Below, piece after piece: positions 55,768-64,000 of a DNA stretch of 64,000 bases (positions within the stretch are counted from its first letter, which is position 1; the number at the start of each line of letters is the position of its first letter). The stretch lies in the NCBI RefSeq assembly GCF_023634645.1, contig NZ_JAMKMR010000010.1, positions 1-64,000 on the forward strand. The letters run 5' to 3'. The notes beneath the pieces were generated by a model, which saw only the letters and a list, made by a program, of their open reading frames with translations, did not search any database and was not told the DNA's origin. A program made the position numbers and the translations under genes. Origin of the DNA: Vibrio sinus. GTDB lineage: Bacteria > Pseudomonadota > Gammaproteobacteria > Enterobacterales > Vibrionaceae.

Positions 55768-56624
55768 TGATTATTATTTTCACGTTTTCTAATTACAAGA
55801 ATAAACATACAAGATAGGACTATAAATATAGTACCAATGGATGAGTAAAACGAAGGTGCCTTGTCATGAAATATCCAATCAAATAACAAGCCAAATAATA
55901 CAGACATATAAAGAAGAGGAGAGACCACTTCAGCATTAGAATATTTAAACGCTCTTGTTACAGAATATTGGAATATGAGGGCCAATATTCCCACCATTAT
56001 CATAAGTAATATATCCCCTATGGTCTGGTGTGGATATTCTACTGGTAGTAAAAAAGCCGAAAAAACTGTAGAAATAAGAAAATAAAAAAACAGTATTGAT
56101 TGAGTAGAATTTGTTTTACTCAATCTCTTTATTGATAGACTTGCTATAGCTGCAAAAAAACTAGATAACAATGCAATCAATGACATCCAATTAAATATAC
56201 CTTTATCCGGCTTTATTATTAATAACACACCTATAAACCCTATAATTATACAAAAAATTAGCTTTCTTGATATACTGACTTTATAAAATAGAAATAGGAT
56301 AATTGGTATAAACAAAGGTGCAACATTGTTTAATGCTATTGCATCTACTATGGGTATGTATTTTAATGAACAGAAAAAACACATTATTGCCAATAACCCT
56401 GCTCCTCCCCTTACAAACTGAATTGGATAGTTTCTTATCAATGCAAATTCATTATTTCTAATTGCAAATGGGGTTAAATACAATAGACCAACTAGAAATC
56501 TACTAAAGACAATCATAGTATATGGTGTATTAGAAGTTAGGTATTTAACAGCAATACCACTGATGGCATAAGCTAAGCTCGCTATAGTAGAGTATAATAT
56601 CGACTTTTTTATATCAAGAGTCAT
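55764..56624 (-). CDS. EamA/DMT family transporter (286 aa)
   Basis: Ten hydrophobic helices in two repeated halves, with the EamA-type start ILYSTIASLAYAISGIAVK and the FLLFG/PLLYMSVLFGLLFDW feature in the second half. Members export amino acids, their derivatives or other metabolites. It overlaps the VUT transporter gene by 11 bases and the synthase gene by four. It probably exports the operon's product; specificity is unknown. Confidence 0.75.
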   Translation of the reverse strand: MTLDIKKSILYSTIASLAYAISGIAVKYLTSNTPYTMIVFSRFLVGLLYLTPFAIRNNEFALIRNYPIQFVRGGAGLLAIMCFFCSLKYIPIVDAIALNNVAPLFIPIILFLFYKVSISRKLIFCIIIGFIGVLLIIKPDKGIFNWMSLIALLSSFFAAIASLSIKRLSKTNSTQSILFFYFLISTVFSAFLLPVEYPHQTIGDILLMIMVGILALIFQYSVTRAFKYSNAEVVSPLLYMSVLFGLLFDWIFHDKAPSFYSSIGTIFIVLSCMFILVIRKRENNNQ

Positions 56625-57366
56625 TTTTTTTATTTAATTCTAGGGAGAAAATCGAAAACCTTGTCCTATAGTCATAAATATCAATCCCCTCTTTCTTTTT
56701 CAAGAAACCAGCGGCTAAATATGTTAATGGTGTAGCACATACTTCATAACCTACTTTTAAAAAGTATTGAGATAATATTAACCAAACTTGGTCTTCTGCT
56801 GGCAGCTTTCCATGAAAAAACACAATAACCCATATAATAGAAAATGCTGCTTCAGCAATTGCTGTTGAAGATATGCTCCTTAAACCAAAATATCGACCTT
56901 TAGTCAGTATTTTTAGCCTAGCAAGGAGAATTGCATTAATAAAATAGCTAGAGGATGTTGCTAATATGCTTGCTACGACCATATGAGGGATATGACCTAA
57001 GACTAAATTATAATTTTCAGGATTTTCAATTATTTTAGCGCTAGGTATAGCAAGAGAAACATATACCATCAGTCCATAAAAAATCTGTGTAAAAATATTT
57101 GACCATATCAAATGCCTAGTTTGCTTATACCCATAGACCTCAGCCACTACATCTATAAAGAAATATGTTAAAGGGAAGAATAAAATCCCACCAGGCAAAA
57201 GTAACCCGAATTCATTTATCAATCTAGGGCCTAAAGTTAACCCAATTATTTCGGATGCAATAAACAACATAGCGATAATTGGATAAAACTTAAACCCTTG
57301 CATGATTACCCTAGATTCAGGACAAGATATTAACTCTGGTTCTGGAACGTATAATTTATTTTTCAT
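56614..57366 (-). CDS. VUT family transporter, queuosine-precursor type (about 250 aa)
   Basis: Start at 57366 (MKNKLYVPEPEL), just after the regulator's stop; a longer frame would overlap that gene. About six to seven helices with the VUT/QPTR signature GPRLINEFGLLLPGGILFF followed by PLTYFFIDVVAEVYGY (about 45-80). Known members (YhhQ) import preQ0/preQ1. Its second place in this operon suggests it may import a precursor for the pathway, or a 7-deazaguanine-like compound. No queuosine genes are adjacent. Confidence 0.75.
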   Translation of the reverse strand: MKNKLYVPEPELISCPESRVIMQGFKFYPIIAMLFIASEIIGLTLGPRLINEFGLLLPGGILFFPLTYFFIDVVAEVYGYKQTRHLIWSNIFTQIFYGLMVYVSLAIPSAKIIENPENYNLVLGHIPHMVVASILATSSSYFINAILLARLKILTKGRYFGLRSISSTAIAEAAFSIIWVIVFFHGKLPAEDQVWLILSQYFLKVGYEVCATPLTYLAAGFLKKKEGIDIYDYRTRFSIFSLELNKKNDS

Positions 57367-57373
57367 TGTTATA

Positions 57374-58024
57374 TCATTTATTATAAGAAAATCTAGACTG
57401 CACAACTACCCCTAACATCCTTATTGATTCTTGTAGTGGGTCCGGTGACGAGTTTGTGTTAATAGGAAGTAGCAATCGGTTAGGACCATCAATAGATAGA
57501 ACCCTTAATGTTGCTTCTTGAGTATCTGGGTAATGAACAACTATTATATCTCCATCTATTGCTTCCACTTCAGGGTTCACTATAAACACAGTTTCTTTTG
57601 GAAACCTTGGTTCCATTGACGGCTTACTCAATAGAGCAAAAGATAGTTCCGATGTAGGTTCTACAACTACCCAACGTTCATAAGACTCTACTGATATATT
57701 TTTCCACAACATTGATAAATTATGGATGCTATCTGACCAAGAAATGATAGGAATAGCTTGTGTTTTTGGTTGTACTTTTTCTTTTTTATCAATTAACTCA
57801 TCAACGGTAACGTGGAAGTGGCTCGCAAGTGATTGTAATGTCGATATTCTGGGGTCAAGAGTTTCTCCAGTTAAAAGTTTATGTAACGTCGATTGTGGTA
57901 TCCCTGTATAACGAGAGAGTTTCGCCTCACTTACATCATTATTCTGCATCAATCGGCGAATATTAATAACCAAACTATCATTCACATCTCGATTTAAATA
58001 TAGCTTTCTAATATTTCTCATCAA
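57374..58024 (-). CDS. XRE-type regulator with degenerate S24 domain (216 aa)
   Basis: HTH (AKLSRYTGIPQSTLHKLLTG, about residues 34-53) plus a C-terminal LexA/S24-type fold. The serine is present (S136 in KPSMEP), but the lysine position reads R174 (ATLRVL), and no Ala-Gly cleavage site is visible. It is therefore probably not self-cleaving; it may bind a ligand instead. It is the first gene of the six-gene operon, with operator-like repeats upstream, suggesting autoregulation of the cluster. A few extra N-terminal residues could be trimmed. Confidence 0.75.
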   Translation of the reverse strand: MMRNIRKLYLNRDVNDSLVINIRRLMQNNDVSEAKLSRYTGIPQSTLHKLLTGETLDPRISTLQSLASHFHVTVDELIDKKEKVQPKTQAIPIISWSDSIHNLSMLWKNISVESYERWVVVEPTSELSFALLSKPSMEPRFPKETVFIVNPEVEAIDGDIIVVHYPDTQEATLRVLSIDGPNRLLLPINTNSSPDPLQESIRMLGVVVQSRFSYNK

Positions 58025-58091
58025 TAAATAATCAAACCACTAGAGGGATGTTAGTGGCTATTATTGTTAAACAGTTTGAAAATTCCACTAA

Positions 58092-58097
58092 ATTATA
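58092..58097 (-). promoter_or_regulatory. -10 box of AT-rich operon
   Basis: Perfect TATAAT on the minus strand, about 70 bases before the regulator start. No strong -35 is visible, consistent with activator dependence or control by the adjacent repeats. Confidence 0.45.
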
Positions 58098-58133
58098 CTC
58101 TAAAACATGTAATTTTTCGAAAACTCAAAAAAT

Positions 58134-58196
58134 ATCACTTTAAGGATTGATTTTAACCCCTTAAGTGATACTATTTTCATAGAAAATCACTTTAGG
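58134..58196. promoter_or_regulatory. Repeated operator-like motif ATCACTTTAAGG
   Basis: ATCACTTTAAGG (58134-58145) faces CCTTAAGTGAT (58159-58169) as an inverted repeat, and a third, direct copy ATCACTTTAGG is at 58186-58196. Within the pair is a plus-strand promoter TTGATT-16-TACTAT (58147-58174). The XRE/S24-type regulator downstream is the natural binding protein. Inferred. Confidence 0.5.
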
Positions 58197-58595
58197 ATTT
58201 TCCATAAGCCCTGGGTTCAAGGCTTATATAGCAATATTTTTTGATAGAGTATTGCGTTCAATTTATAGCCAACTATTAACTTTGTCTAAATTTTGGCCTC
58301 TTCAAAGTAAGACAGAAGTTTTGCCCAAGCCATGAAGCTTGGGCTATTTTTTATCTTTTTGAACCAAAAAGACTTAATTTTATTGTCAACAATAGATCTA
58401 TGCACCTTTAAAATATTAAGTTCAATAACACTTATTGTCCCACTATTAAAAAGTAAGGGTTTCAATTGACGAACCCAATATCAGTTAGAATACAAGGTGC
58501 AATTGATTCTTACTCGGAGGTGATACCGGATGAAAAGAGTGAAAGTCTAAAAACGCAATAAGCAAAGAGGTGTGGGGTCCAGAACAAAAAGTTCC

Positions 58596-59843
58596 TTACT
58601 CTTCAGGGATATCGAGCTTCATCTCGGGTACTTGGCGGCTTGCTTTGAATTTCTTCCATACAAACCAAATTACGAAACCTAAGATAATCGCCACAACATT
58701 ACCGATGCCAATTAGCATCATACTTCGCGTTCGAGCTTCTTCACGCATTTGCAGTAAACGTAACTCTTCCATCAATTTTTGTTGTTGCAGCTCTTTTTCT
58801 TCTTGGATACGCCTTGTTTCTTCTATGTCGATGTCTTCTAACACGCTGTAAGTGCGGTTATTGAGATCAAAGATTAACGGGCGGTTGGTACCGACTTCAG
58901 TTGCGAACACTCGTCCAAACCAAGTGTAGTTTCCCAAGTCTCCCGTATTCGGTAAATTAAGTTCGAGTTTCATACTGCCTTTTTTGGCATAGCCCTCAAC
59001 CATCACTTCTTTATCACCAGGATCTAGTCGATTAATGTGCGCTGCAATTGATCCTGGCCTGATCGCTCCTTCTTCACCTGACACGATCACCTGATGATCG
59101 ACCCCTTCTTCCCTAGCCTGAATAAACGTTACGTGAAAAGGCTCTGGATAAACCAACACTTCTTGCTCACGTGCTCGGAGAAATACACCATTACCTGATG
59201 TGATTCGAACTTTATATTTGCCGGGTTGAGGTTTAATTGGCAAGGTGACGGTGAATATTCCATCTCCTGGGTATTCGTCTAGCTCTTTACCGTCATCTGC
59301 GAATTCACCAATAACCTCGGGGATAGGGCGAGCCTCTTCTGACAATTCAGACTCATTCTGAACGTATTTCGTGAAAGTGACTTTTAGCTCTAACCTATCT
59401 AAAAAGTCTCTTAATACTAAAGGCTTGTTGTCTGAGGTGAGCTGAGCGGTGAACTTGATTTTCTCACCATGGTACAAACGCTGTGGAAGCTTATCGGTAG
59501 ACAATTCCAGATGAGAAAAAAGCTTGATATTGTTTTTCGGCGTCACCTTGCCTATGGCTTGCCAAGGCCCAGGCATGGGGTGATCAATCATAATGATATC
59601 CATCGAAGGCTCTTGATACCACTGAACCTTATCAGGCTTATCCCAAGCAAAGTACTTGGTGCCATCAGGGCGAACCAACACAACGGGCTCTGAAGGCTTG
59701 GCTCGATAGATGACAAACGTAACTTGCTCTACCGTTGGGTCAATTCGGAATCGATTATCCAGTAAAGAAATAGAGGACTCTGTCGCTGCTAATGCGCTAA
59801 CGCTAAACCAAACGCCAATCATAGCCAGCATCGTCCTTAACAT
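58596..59843 (-). CDS. TIGR03503-type envelope protein (415 aa)
   Basis: Signal peptide (about 1-18, cleaved after SALA) followed by a strand-rich periplasmic region with FADDGKELDEYPGDGIFTVTLPI (split over about 185-208, an Ig-like/gelsolin-type repeat), a long coiled coil (about 345-372) and a C-terminal TM helix (about 377-397) with a short basic tail. Matches a family found across Vibrionaceae and relatives. Function unknown. Convergent or next to dnaQ with 45 bases between. Confidence 0.65.
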   Translation of the reverse strand: MLRTMLAMIGVWFSVSALAATESSISLLDNRFRIDPTVEQVTFVIYRAKPSEPVVLVRPDGTKYFAWDKPDKVQWYQEPSMDIIMIDHPMPGPWQAIGKVTPKNNIKLFSHLELSTDKLPQRLYHGEKIKFTAQLTSDNKPLVLRDFLDRLELKVTFTKYVQNESELSEEARPIPEVIGEFADDGKELDEYPGDGIFTVTLPIKPQPGKYKVRITSGNGVFLRAREQEVLVYPEPFHVTFIQAREEGVDHQVIVSGEEGAIRPGSIAAHINRLDPGDKEVMVEGYAKKGSMKLELNLPNTGDLGNYTWFGRVFATEVGTNRPLIFDLNNRTYSVLEDIDIEETRRIQEEKELQQQKLMEELRLLQMREEARTRSMMLIGIGNVVAIILGFVIWFVWKKFKASRQVPEMKLDIPEE

Positions 59844-59888
59844 AATCTCTCCTAGCGCCCCTTTTTCCGTTTACGACTTGCCTTTAGT

Positions 59889-60626
59889 TTACCGCCAAAG
59901 GCAACTACCACTTTTTTCGATAAGATCCAGCCTTTCTTGGTGTGCTTCTAGTTCATCGGCGGTAGCACGCAAAACCTTTAGCGCTTTTCTTCCACCAGCC
60001 ACGCGTTTTATCGCTCCCGCTGCGCCAGAGTCACCTTGAGCACCCGCATTAAACTGCATTGATGTTTGGCCACCCGTCATTAGCAAGTAGACGTCCGCCA
60101 AAATCTCAGCATCGAGTAACGCGCCGTGAAGCGTACGATGAGAGTTATCTATACCGTAACGATCACACAACACGTCTAAGTTATTTCTCTTGCCGGGAAA
60201 TATCTTCTTAGCCATCGCTAAGGTATCGGTGATTTTGCAGTATTGCTCGGTTTTGCCTGAAGCTTCGCCTAGCTTGCCAAACTCATAGTCCATAAAGCCC
60301 ACATCGAAGGGCGCGTTATGGGCAACCAACTCTGCCCCTTTGATGAAGTCTAAAAACTCGTCGTGCACCTGTTTGTATTCAGGTTTGTCTTTGAGGAATT
60401 CATCTGTGATACCGTGAACCTTGATGGCCTCTGGCTGAATTTCTCTATCTGGCTTTATGTAAACGTGAAAGTGTCGCCCTGTTAGTTTCCGGTTGACGAT
60501 CTCCACCGCACCAATCTCGATAATTCGGTGGCCCAAATAATGAGGCCCACTTTCCGTATTCATACCGGTCGTTTCGGTATCGAGCACAACGATACGCTGG
60601 TGTTCAGAATTGTGGCTAGTATTCAT
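59889..60626 (-). CDS. dnaQ: DNA polymerase III epsilon subunit (245 aa)
   Basis: Proofreading 3'-5' exonuclease. ExoI VVLDTETTGMN (about 13-23, catalytic D and E), ExoII HNAPFDVGFMDYEF (about 99-112), ExoIII HRTLHGALLDAEIL (about 159-172). The C-terminal tail binds the alpha subunit. Divergent from rnhA with 56 bases, the usual order. Confidence 0.96.
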   Translation of the reverse strand: MNTSHNSEHQRIVVLDTETTGMNTESGPHYLGHRIIEIGAVEIVNRKLTGRHFHVYIKPDREIQPEAIKVHGITDEFLKDKPEYKQVHDEFLDFIKGAELVAHNAPFDVGFMDYEFGKLGEASGKTEQYCKITDTLAMAKKIFPGKRNNLDVLCDRYGIDNSHRTLHGALLDAEILADVYLLMTGGQTSMQFNAGAQGDSGAAGAIKRVAGGRKALKVLRATADELEAHQERLDLIEKSGSCLWR

Positions 60627-60682
60627 AACAATAACTGTGTCAGACTATGTAAATAACGTACTTCATTCAATAGTATCAAATC

Positions 60683-61150
60683 ATGACGAAACAAGTAGAA
60701 ATTTTCACCGACGGTTCGTGTTTAGGAAACCCTGGACCGGGCGGGTATGGAATCTTGCTGCGCTACAAAGATATTGAAAAACCGTTGTCAAAAGGGTTTA
60801 AGTTAACGACCAACAACCGAATGGAGATGATGGCTGCGGTTGTCGCATTGCAATCACTAAAGGAGTCCTGCCAAGTCATTTTAACCACCGATAGTCAATA
60901 TGTTCGTCAGGGCATTACCCAGTGGATCCACAATTGGAAAAAACGCGACTGGAAAACAGCAGATAAAAAACCAGTCAAAAATGCCGATTTATGGAAGCAA
61001 CTCGACCAAGAGTCGCAAAGGCATCAAATTGAATGGCGCTGGGTGAAAGGTCACGCGGGACACAGAGAAAATGAAATCTGTGATGAACTGGCGAGAGCGG
61101 CTGCCGAACAACCGACAGAAGATGACAAGGGTTACGAGATAAGCCAATAG
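60683..61150 (+). CDS. rnhA: Ribonuclease HI (155 aa)
   Basis: Cleaves RNA in RNA-DNA hybrids. D10 in [13 protein letters not shown]48 in NNRMEMMA, D70 in LTTDSQYV, H124 and D134 in [18 protein letters not shown] are the catalytic set. Length equals E. coli RnhA (155). Divergent from dnaQ. Confidence 0.97.
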   Translation: MTKQVEIFTDGSCLGNPGPGGYGILLRYKDIEKPLSKGFKLTTNNRMEMMAAVVALQSLKESCQVILTTDSQYVRQGITQWIHNWKKRDWKTADKKPVKNADLWKQLDQESQRHQIEWRWVKGHAGHRENEICDELARAAAEQPTEDDKGYEISQ

Positions 61151-61174
61151 TTGCGTTAGGGAAACTACATAGGT

Positions 61175-61918
61175 ATGAATAAAATCATTCAAATATCAGA
61201 TTCACATTTTTGTGCATCTGATAAGAGTCATAAATCTAGAGAGCACTTATCTGCAGTCCTAGAAGAAATAAACCGCCGATACGATAATTATGTTTTGGTA
61301 TTTTCTGGCGATTTAGTCATGAAGCCAAACCAAGAGCACTACCTCGCACTATACCGCTTTATCCGGGAATATACTCAAAGCGAAGCCTATGCAATTCCTG
61401 GCAACCACGATGACATATCGTTGATGCGTAAGCTTGCCTCTCAGGATGAATTTTTTCCGATACAAGACATCGTAGAAATTAACAACACCGATGTGGTGCT
61501 TTTAGACTCGAGTACACCAGGTGAGCACCTAGGAGGTGGAAAAATTGACCTAGCCCACTTCGAGAAGGTCAAAATGAAACTTCGCAAGGAATCGAATAAA
61601 TTGGTCTTTATCCATCATCCACCATTTAAAATTGGCGCTGAATGGTTTCAGAAAATCTGCCTTGATAATGGTGAGCGATTCATGGAGTCTCTATCGCAAA
61701 TCGATAATTTGAAATATTTGGCATATGGGCATTGTCACAACTACTTTGTCAAAGAAAGTGGCCCCACTGTTTTCTTATCGTGTCCTTCCTCATGGGTTCA
61801 ATTCGACCATAGTTGTGATGAGACGATAAGGTACGATCATGATCGGGAGATAGGGTTTAACGTTTTCTCTCTATCCGATGAAATATCTCATGAAACAATA
61901 ACGCTGCCAGTGAGTTAA
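61175..61918 (+). CDS. CpdA-like metallophosphoesterase (247 aa)
   Basis: Calcineurin-type phosphoesterase: IIQISDSHFCA (about 4-14), VFSGDLV (about 44-50), IPGNHDD (about 73-79), FIHHPPF (about 149-155) and YGHCHNY (about 189-195). Resembles 3',5'-cAMP phosphodiesterase CpdA and relatives. Located 24 bases after rnhA. Substrate not determined. Confidence 0.75.
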   Translation: MNKIIQISDSHFCASDKSHKSREHLSAVLEEINRRYDNYVLVFSGDLVMKPNQEHYLALYRFIREYTQSEAYAIPGNHDDISLMRKLASQDEFFPIQDIVEINNTDVVLLDSSTPGEHLGGGKIDLAHFEKVKMKLRKESNKLVFIHHPPFKIGAEWFQKICLDNGERFMESLSQIDNLKYLAYGHCHNYFVKESGPTVFLSCPSSWVQFDHSCDETIRYDHDREIGFNVFSLSDEISHETITLPVS

Positions 61919-61927
61919 CTATACCTC

Positions 61928-61962
61928 GCCTCTTTCCGGGTAAATGAAGCAAGGAAAGAGGC
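61928..61962. terminator. Hairpin between convergent genes
   Basis: Perfect arms GCCTCTTTCC and GGAAAGAGGC around a 15-base loop. No T-tract; may be a shared weak terminator. Confidence 0.4.
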
Positions 61963-61983
61963 CATTGCCCTGCAGGTCCGCTT

Positions 61984-62544
61984 TCATCCATTGTCTATCT
62001 GTTTGATGATTTTGCAAGGATTTCCAACGGCAAGCACATTCGCTGGTATATCTTTCGTGACCACACTACCTGCGCCAATGACTGAGTTTTCTCCAATAGT
62101 GACACCAGGACATACTATTACCCCTCCGCCTAACCAAACGTTGTCGCCGATATCGATGGCAGAGCCAAACTCAATGCCCTCTTCCACTCGGCTCTTTACA
62201 TCTAATGGGTGACCTGCTGTGTAGATCTGAACATTCGGTGCGAACATGACATTGCTTCCTATACGCACCTCAGCAACATCTAAAATTACGCAGTTAAAAT
62301 TGGCGTAGAAGTTATTACCCAATCTTATATTGCTTCCATAATCACAGCGAAAAGGAGGTTCTAGAAATGCCCCTTCGGAGTCTGGTATCAACGCATCAAT
62401 TGCATCACGCCACTCTTTTGTATCTGGAATAGAACCATTTAACTGTTGCAGACGCTTACGGCATTCAATGCGTTCGTGATAAAGCACTGGATCCCATGCA
62501 TTATATGGCTCTCCCGCCAACATTTTCTGTTTTTCGCTTTTCAC
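61984..62544 (-). CDS. Sugar O-acetyltransferase, Maa/LacA type (186 aa)
   Basis: N-terminal MKSEKQKMLAGEPYNAWDPVL-type Maa domain (start of family) followed by left-handed beta-helix hexapeptide repeats, seen as IGDNVWLGGGVIVCPGVTIGENSVIGAGSVV split over about 131-162. Catalytic His lies in YTAGHPLD (about 110-117). Acetylates maltose, glucose or similar. A perfect inverted repeat (GCCTCTTTCC / GGAAAGAGGC) downstream separates it from the convergent phosphoesterase gene. Confidence 0.85.
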   Translation of the reverse strand: MKSEKQKMLAGEPYNAWDPVLYHERIECRKRLQQLNGSIPDTKEWRDAIDALIPDSEGAFLEPPFRCDYGSNIRLGNNFYANFNCVILDVAEVRIGSNVMFAPNVQIYTAGHPLDVKSRVEEGIEFGSAIDIGDNVWLGGGVIVCPGVTIGENSVIGAGSVVTKDIPANVLAVGNPCKIIKQIDNG

Positions 62545-62602
62545 TTGATATAGCCAGTCTATGTTTTTAACGTTCTAGGAGGTTGAATTAGGGCGTGTCG
62601 AC

Positions 62603-63340
62603 TTATTTTTTCACTTTAGAGTGAGTATTACAATTCACACTCACTGGCGAAAGCTTGCGTTTTAACTGCCAATGTGGGCGAATCGGTTTCAAAGGATAGG
62701 TTCTTTTACGGGCGACGATGAAGTACAAGCTGCCAAAGAATTGTATCCAACCACTAAAGCTATTTTCAATGGCTGTCCACATCGGCGGATAGGTTTGGAA
62801 CGGAAAAACCGCATAAGAATCACTATGCACTACTTGGTAATTCAAAACACCTAACCAATCTTTTATTCGATTGGGCGTAAACATACGCCCGCTCCAAGGT
62901 AAATTATTTTTTCGCCACGGCATCAAACTCGACAGCCCTGTGATACTAATGGGGTTAAAGCCTGTGAGTATTAGATAACCATCGTCAATCATCACCCTAT
63001 CCACTTCACGTAACATTCGGTGAGGATCATTACAATAATCAAGCTGATGCGCCATTATGACGGCATCAAAACTTTTTTCCAAAAATGGTAGATCGTAGCC
63101 ATCAGCGATAATATTATGCAACTCATTCTGGATATCCAAGTTCACTTGGTGTTGAATATTACAATCGGAGCTGGTGAGTTCGCAGCTAAGTCCGCCAAGT
63201 TTGAGCAGATGGTAACCAAACAACTTTGGACTCCATTCATCGAGGCGAAGCTGGATAGACTCACTCACCCACTGGCCATTTTTCAGTTGGGACCATGAGT
63301 GAGGTTTTTCTAACTCTTTTTCGCTACGTGCTGGCTTCAT
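62603..63340 (-). CDS. SAM-dependent methyltransferase, YafS-like (245 aa)
   Basis: Class I methyltransferase: a SAM-binding acidic loop in [50 protein letters not shown] split over about 78-127 with conserved DxVxxxHxL. It is next to gloB and near rnhA/dnaQ, as yafS in E. coli. Substrate unknown. Divergent from gloB with 37 bases. Confidence 0.8.
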   Translation of the reverse strand: MKPARSEKELEKPHSWSQLKNGQWVSESIQLRLDEWSPKLFGYHLLKLGGLSCELTSSDCNIQHQVNLDIQNELHNIIADGYDLPFLEKSFDAVIMAHQLDYCNDPHRMLREVDRVMIDDGYLILTGFNPISITGLSSLMPWRKNNLPWSGRMFTPNRIKDWLGVLNYQVVHSDSYAVFPFQTYPPMWTAIENSFSGWIQFFGSLYFIVARKRTYPLKPIRPHWQLKRKLSPVSVNCNTHSKVKK

Positions 63341-63377
63341 TAATACCTATTTTCTCTTGGATGTTGGAGACTCGAGA

Positions 63378-64000
63378 ATGTTATATATCAAAAGCATACC
63401 TGCATTTAATGATAATTACATCTGGCTGATAAAAAATAATGATAATCGCTGCGCAGTGGTCGATCCTGGCGATGCTGAGCCTGTTCTAGATTATCTTAAA
63501 CAGCATGATTTAAAGTTAGATGCAATTTTGATTACTCACCACCACCACGACCATATCGGCGGCGTAGCCGAGCTGGTGAGGCAACATCCGGGTATTAACG
63601 TTGTCGGCCCGTCTTCTGAGCCAGTGCCCACCCTCACTCATGAAGTAAAAGCGGGCGATCAGATCGAGTTATTTGGCGAAGTGTTCTTAGTCTTGGGGCT
63701 AGCGGGTCACACTCATGGCCATATTGGCTACGTTGGCGATGCTAAACTCTTTTGCGGTGATGTACTGTTTTCTGCAGGCTGTGGCCGTGTATTTGAAGGA
63801 ACCATGGAAGAGATGTTTACTTCACTACATAAACTGACCAGCTTACCTGAAGAGACTGAAGTGTACTGTGCCCATGAATATACCGCCAGTAACATTGCTT
63901 TTGCCTTAGCAGTGGAACCGGATAACACACTGCTAAGGGAGTATCGTGATAAGGTCAATCGACTACGTGGACAGAACATTCCAACCATCCCAACAACCAT
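63378..64000 (+). CDS. gloB: Hydroxyacylglutathione hydrolase (glyoxalase II), partial
   Basis: Begins [18 protein letters not shown], with GGAGA upstream, and runs off the window end after about 207 codons (family length about 252). Metallo-beta-lactamase motif [10 protein letters not shown] (about residues 53-62) binds two metals; further ligands in [10 protein letters not shown] and [12 protein letters not shown]. Hydrolyses S-lactoylglutathione to lactate and glutathione. Confidence 0.95.
   Translation, partial: MLYIKSIPAFNDNYIWLIKNNDNRCAVVDPGDAEPVLDYLKQHDLKLDAILITHHHHDHIGGVAELVRQHPGINVVGPSSEPVPTLTHEVKAGDQIELFGEVFLVLGLAGHTHGHIGYVGDAKLFCGDVLFSAGCGRVFEGTMEEMFTSLHKLTSLPEETEVYCAHEYTASNIAFALAVEPDNTLLREYRDKVNRLRGQNIPTIPTT

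Larger units (their letters stand above)
58025..58595. other. 571-bp intergenic region with possible plus-strand small RNA
   Basis: It contains the operon promoter and operators (left part). The plus-strand promoter TTGATT/TACTAT would start a transcript near 58181 that runs through hairpins (ATAAGCC/GGCTTAT, GCAATA/TATTGC) to a terminator GCCCAAGC-CATGA-AGCTTGGGC followed by a T-run (58323-58352), giving an RNA of about 170 bases. A six-codon frame (MKRVKV) with a strong CGGAGG site lies at about 58530. Both are candidates only. Confidence 0.35.

Overview
The window is gamma-proteobacterial chromosome, almost certainly a marine Vibrio. The support is the Vibrio-type housekeeping genes (gltX, rluF, upp, purMN, fadE, gmhA, dnaQ/rnhA, gloB), the conserved order fadE / gmhA-yafJ and dnaQ / rnhA / yafS-like / gloB, and a chitinase. 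Nothing here fixes the species. Conserved chromosome is interrupted by visibly AT-richer accessory blocks.

1-12.45 kb: the integrase-proximal part of a tailless prophage that continues left of the window. It has a P2-GpA-type HUH replication initiator, a small packaging-type ATPase, a run of very small membrane proteins around a probable 275-residue major capsid protein, a repeat-containing putative spike, a lytic enzyme with a probable holin, a Mu-type HTH/S24 repressor and a tyrosine integrase. No terminase, portal or tail gene is seen. The set resembles PM2 (corticovirus)-like prophages. Its right end is the 3' half of a tRNA-Arg(CCU) gene followed by a terminator, so that tRNA is the inferred attachment site. 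Two plus-strand genes look like added cargo.

13.0-18.1 kb: an AT-rich island with a divergent ArsR-type regulator and a tight operon for an AfsA-type butyrolactone synthase homologue, a HAD phosphatase, a cytochrome P450 and a 14-TM MFS exporter. I read this as a signal or small-molecule biosynthesis and export system. 18.3-20.1 kb holds an orphan SUKH immunity gene and two unrecognised small genes. 20.1-23.0 kb has a LuxR-type receptor gene divergent from a secreted GH18 chitinase whose promoter carries a near-canonical lux box centred about 43 bp before the predicted transcription start.

23.1-38.3 kb is variable chromosome: LysR/dadA pair, a 614-residue orphan, a SEL1-repeat lipoprotein, a chemoreceptor, a hydrolase, an aromatic amino-acid permease, a TonB-C lipoprotein, and an MFS/AraC pair. 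38.4-53.1 kb is mostly core: gltX, a TraB/GumN protein, tRNA-Pro followed by three 113-bp repeats each holding a broken copy of the tRNA 3' part plus terminator, smrA, eptA, a deleted WYL/YafY regulator remnant, rluF, upp, purMN (PurR box), yafJ, gmhA and fadE (FadR operator).

53.2-58.4 kb: a second AT-rich island in the fadE-dnaQ interval. It is a six-gene, translationally coupled operon: a LexA-fold regulator lacking the catalytic lysine, a VUT/queuosine-precursor-type transporter, an EamA exporter, a short isopropylmalate/homocitrate-synthase-like enzyme, a methyltransferase and an unknown protein. Upstream are repeated operator-like sites and a possible divergent small transcript. I recognise no described pathway with this composition. 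58.6-64.0 kb returns to core genes, ending inside gloB.
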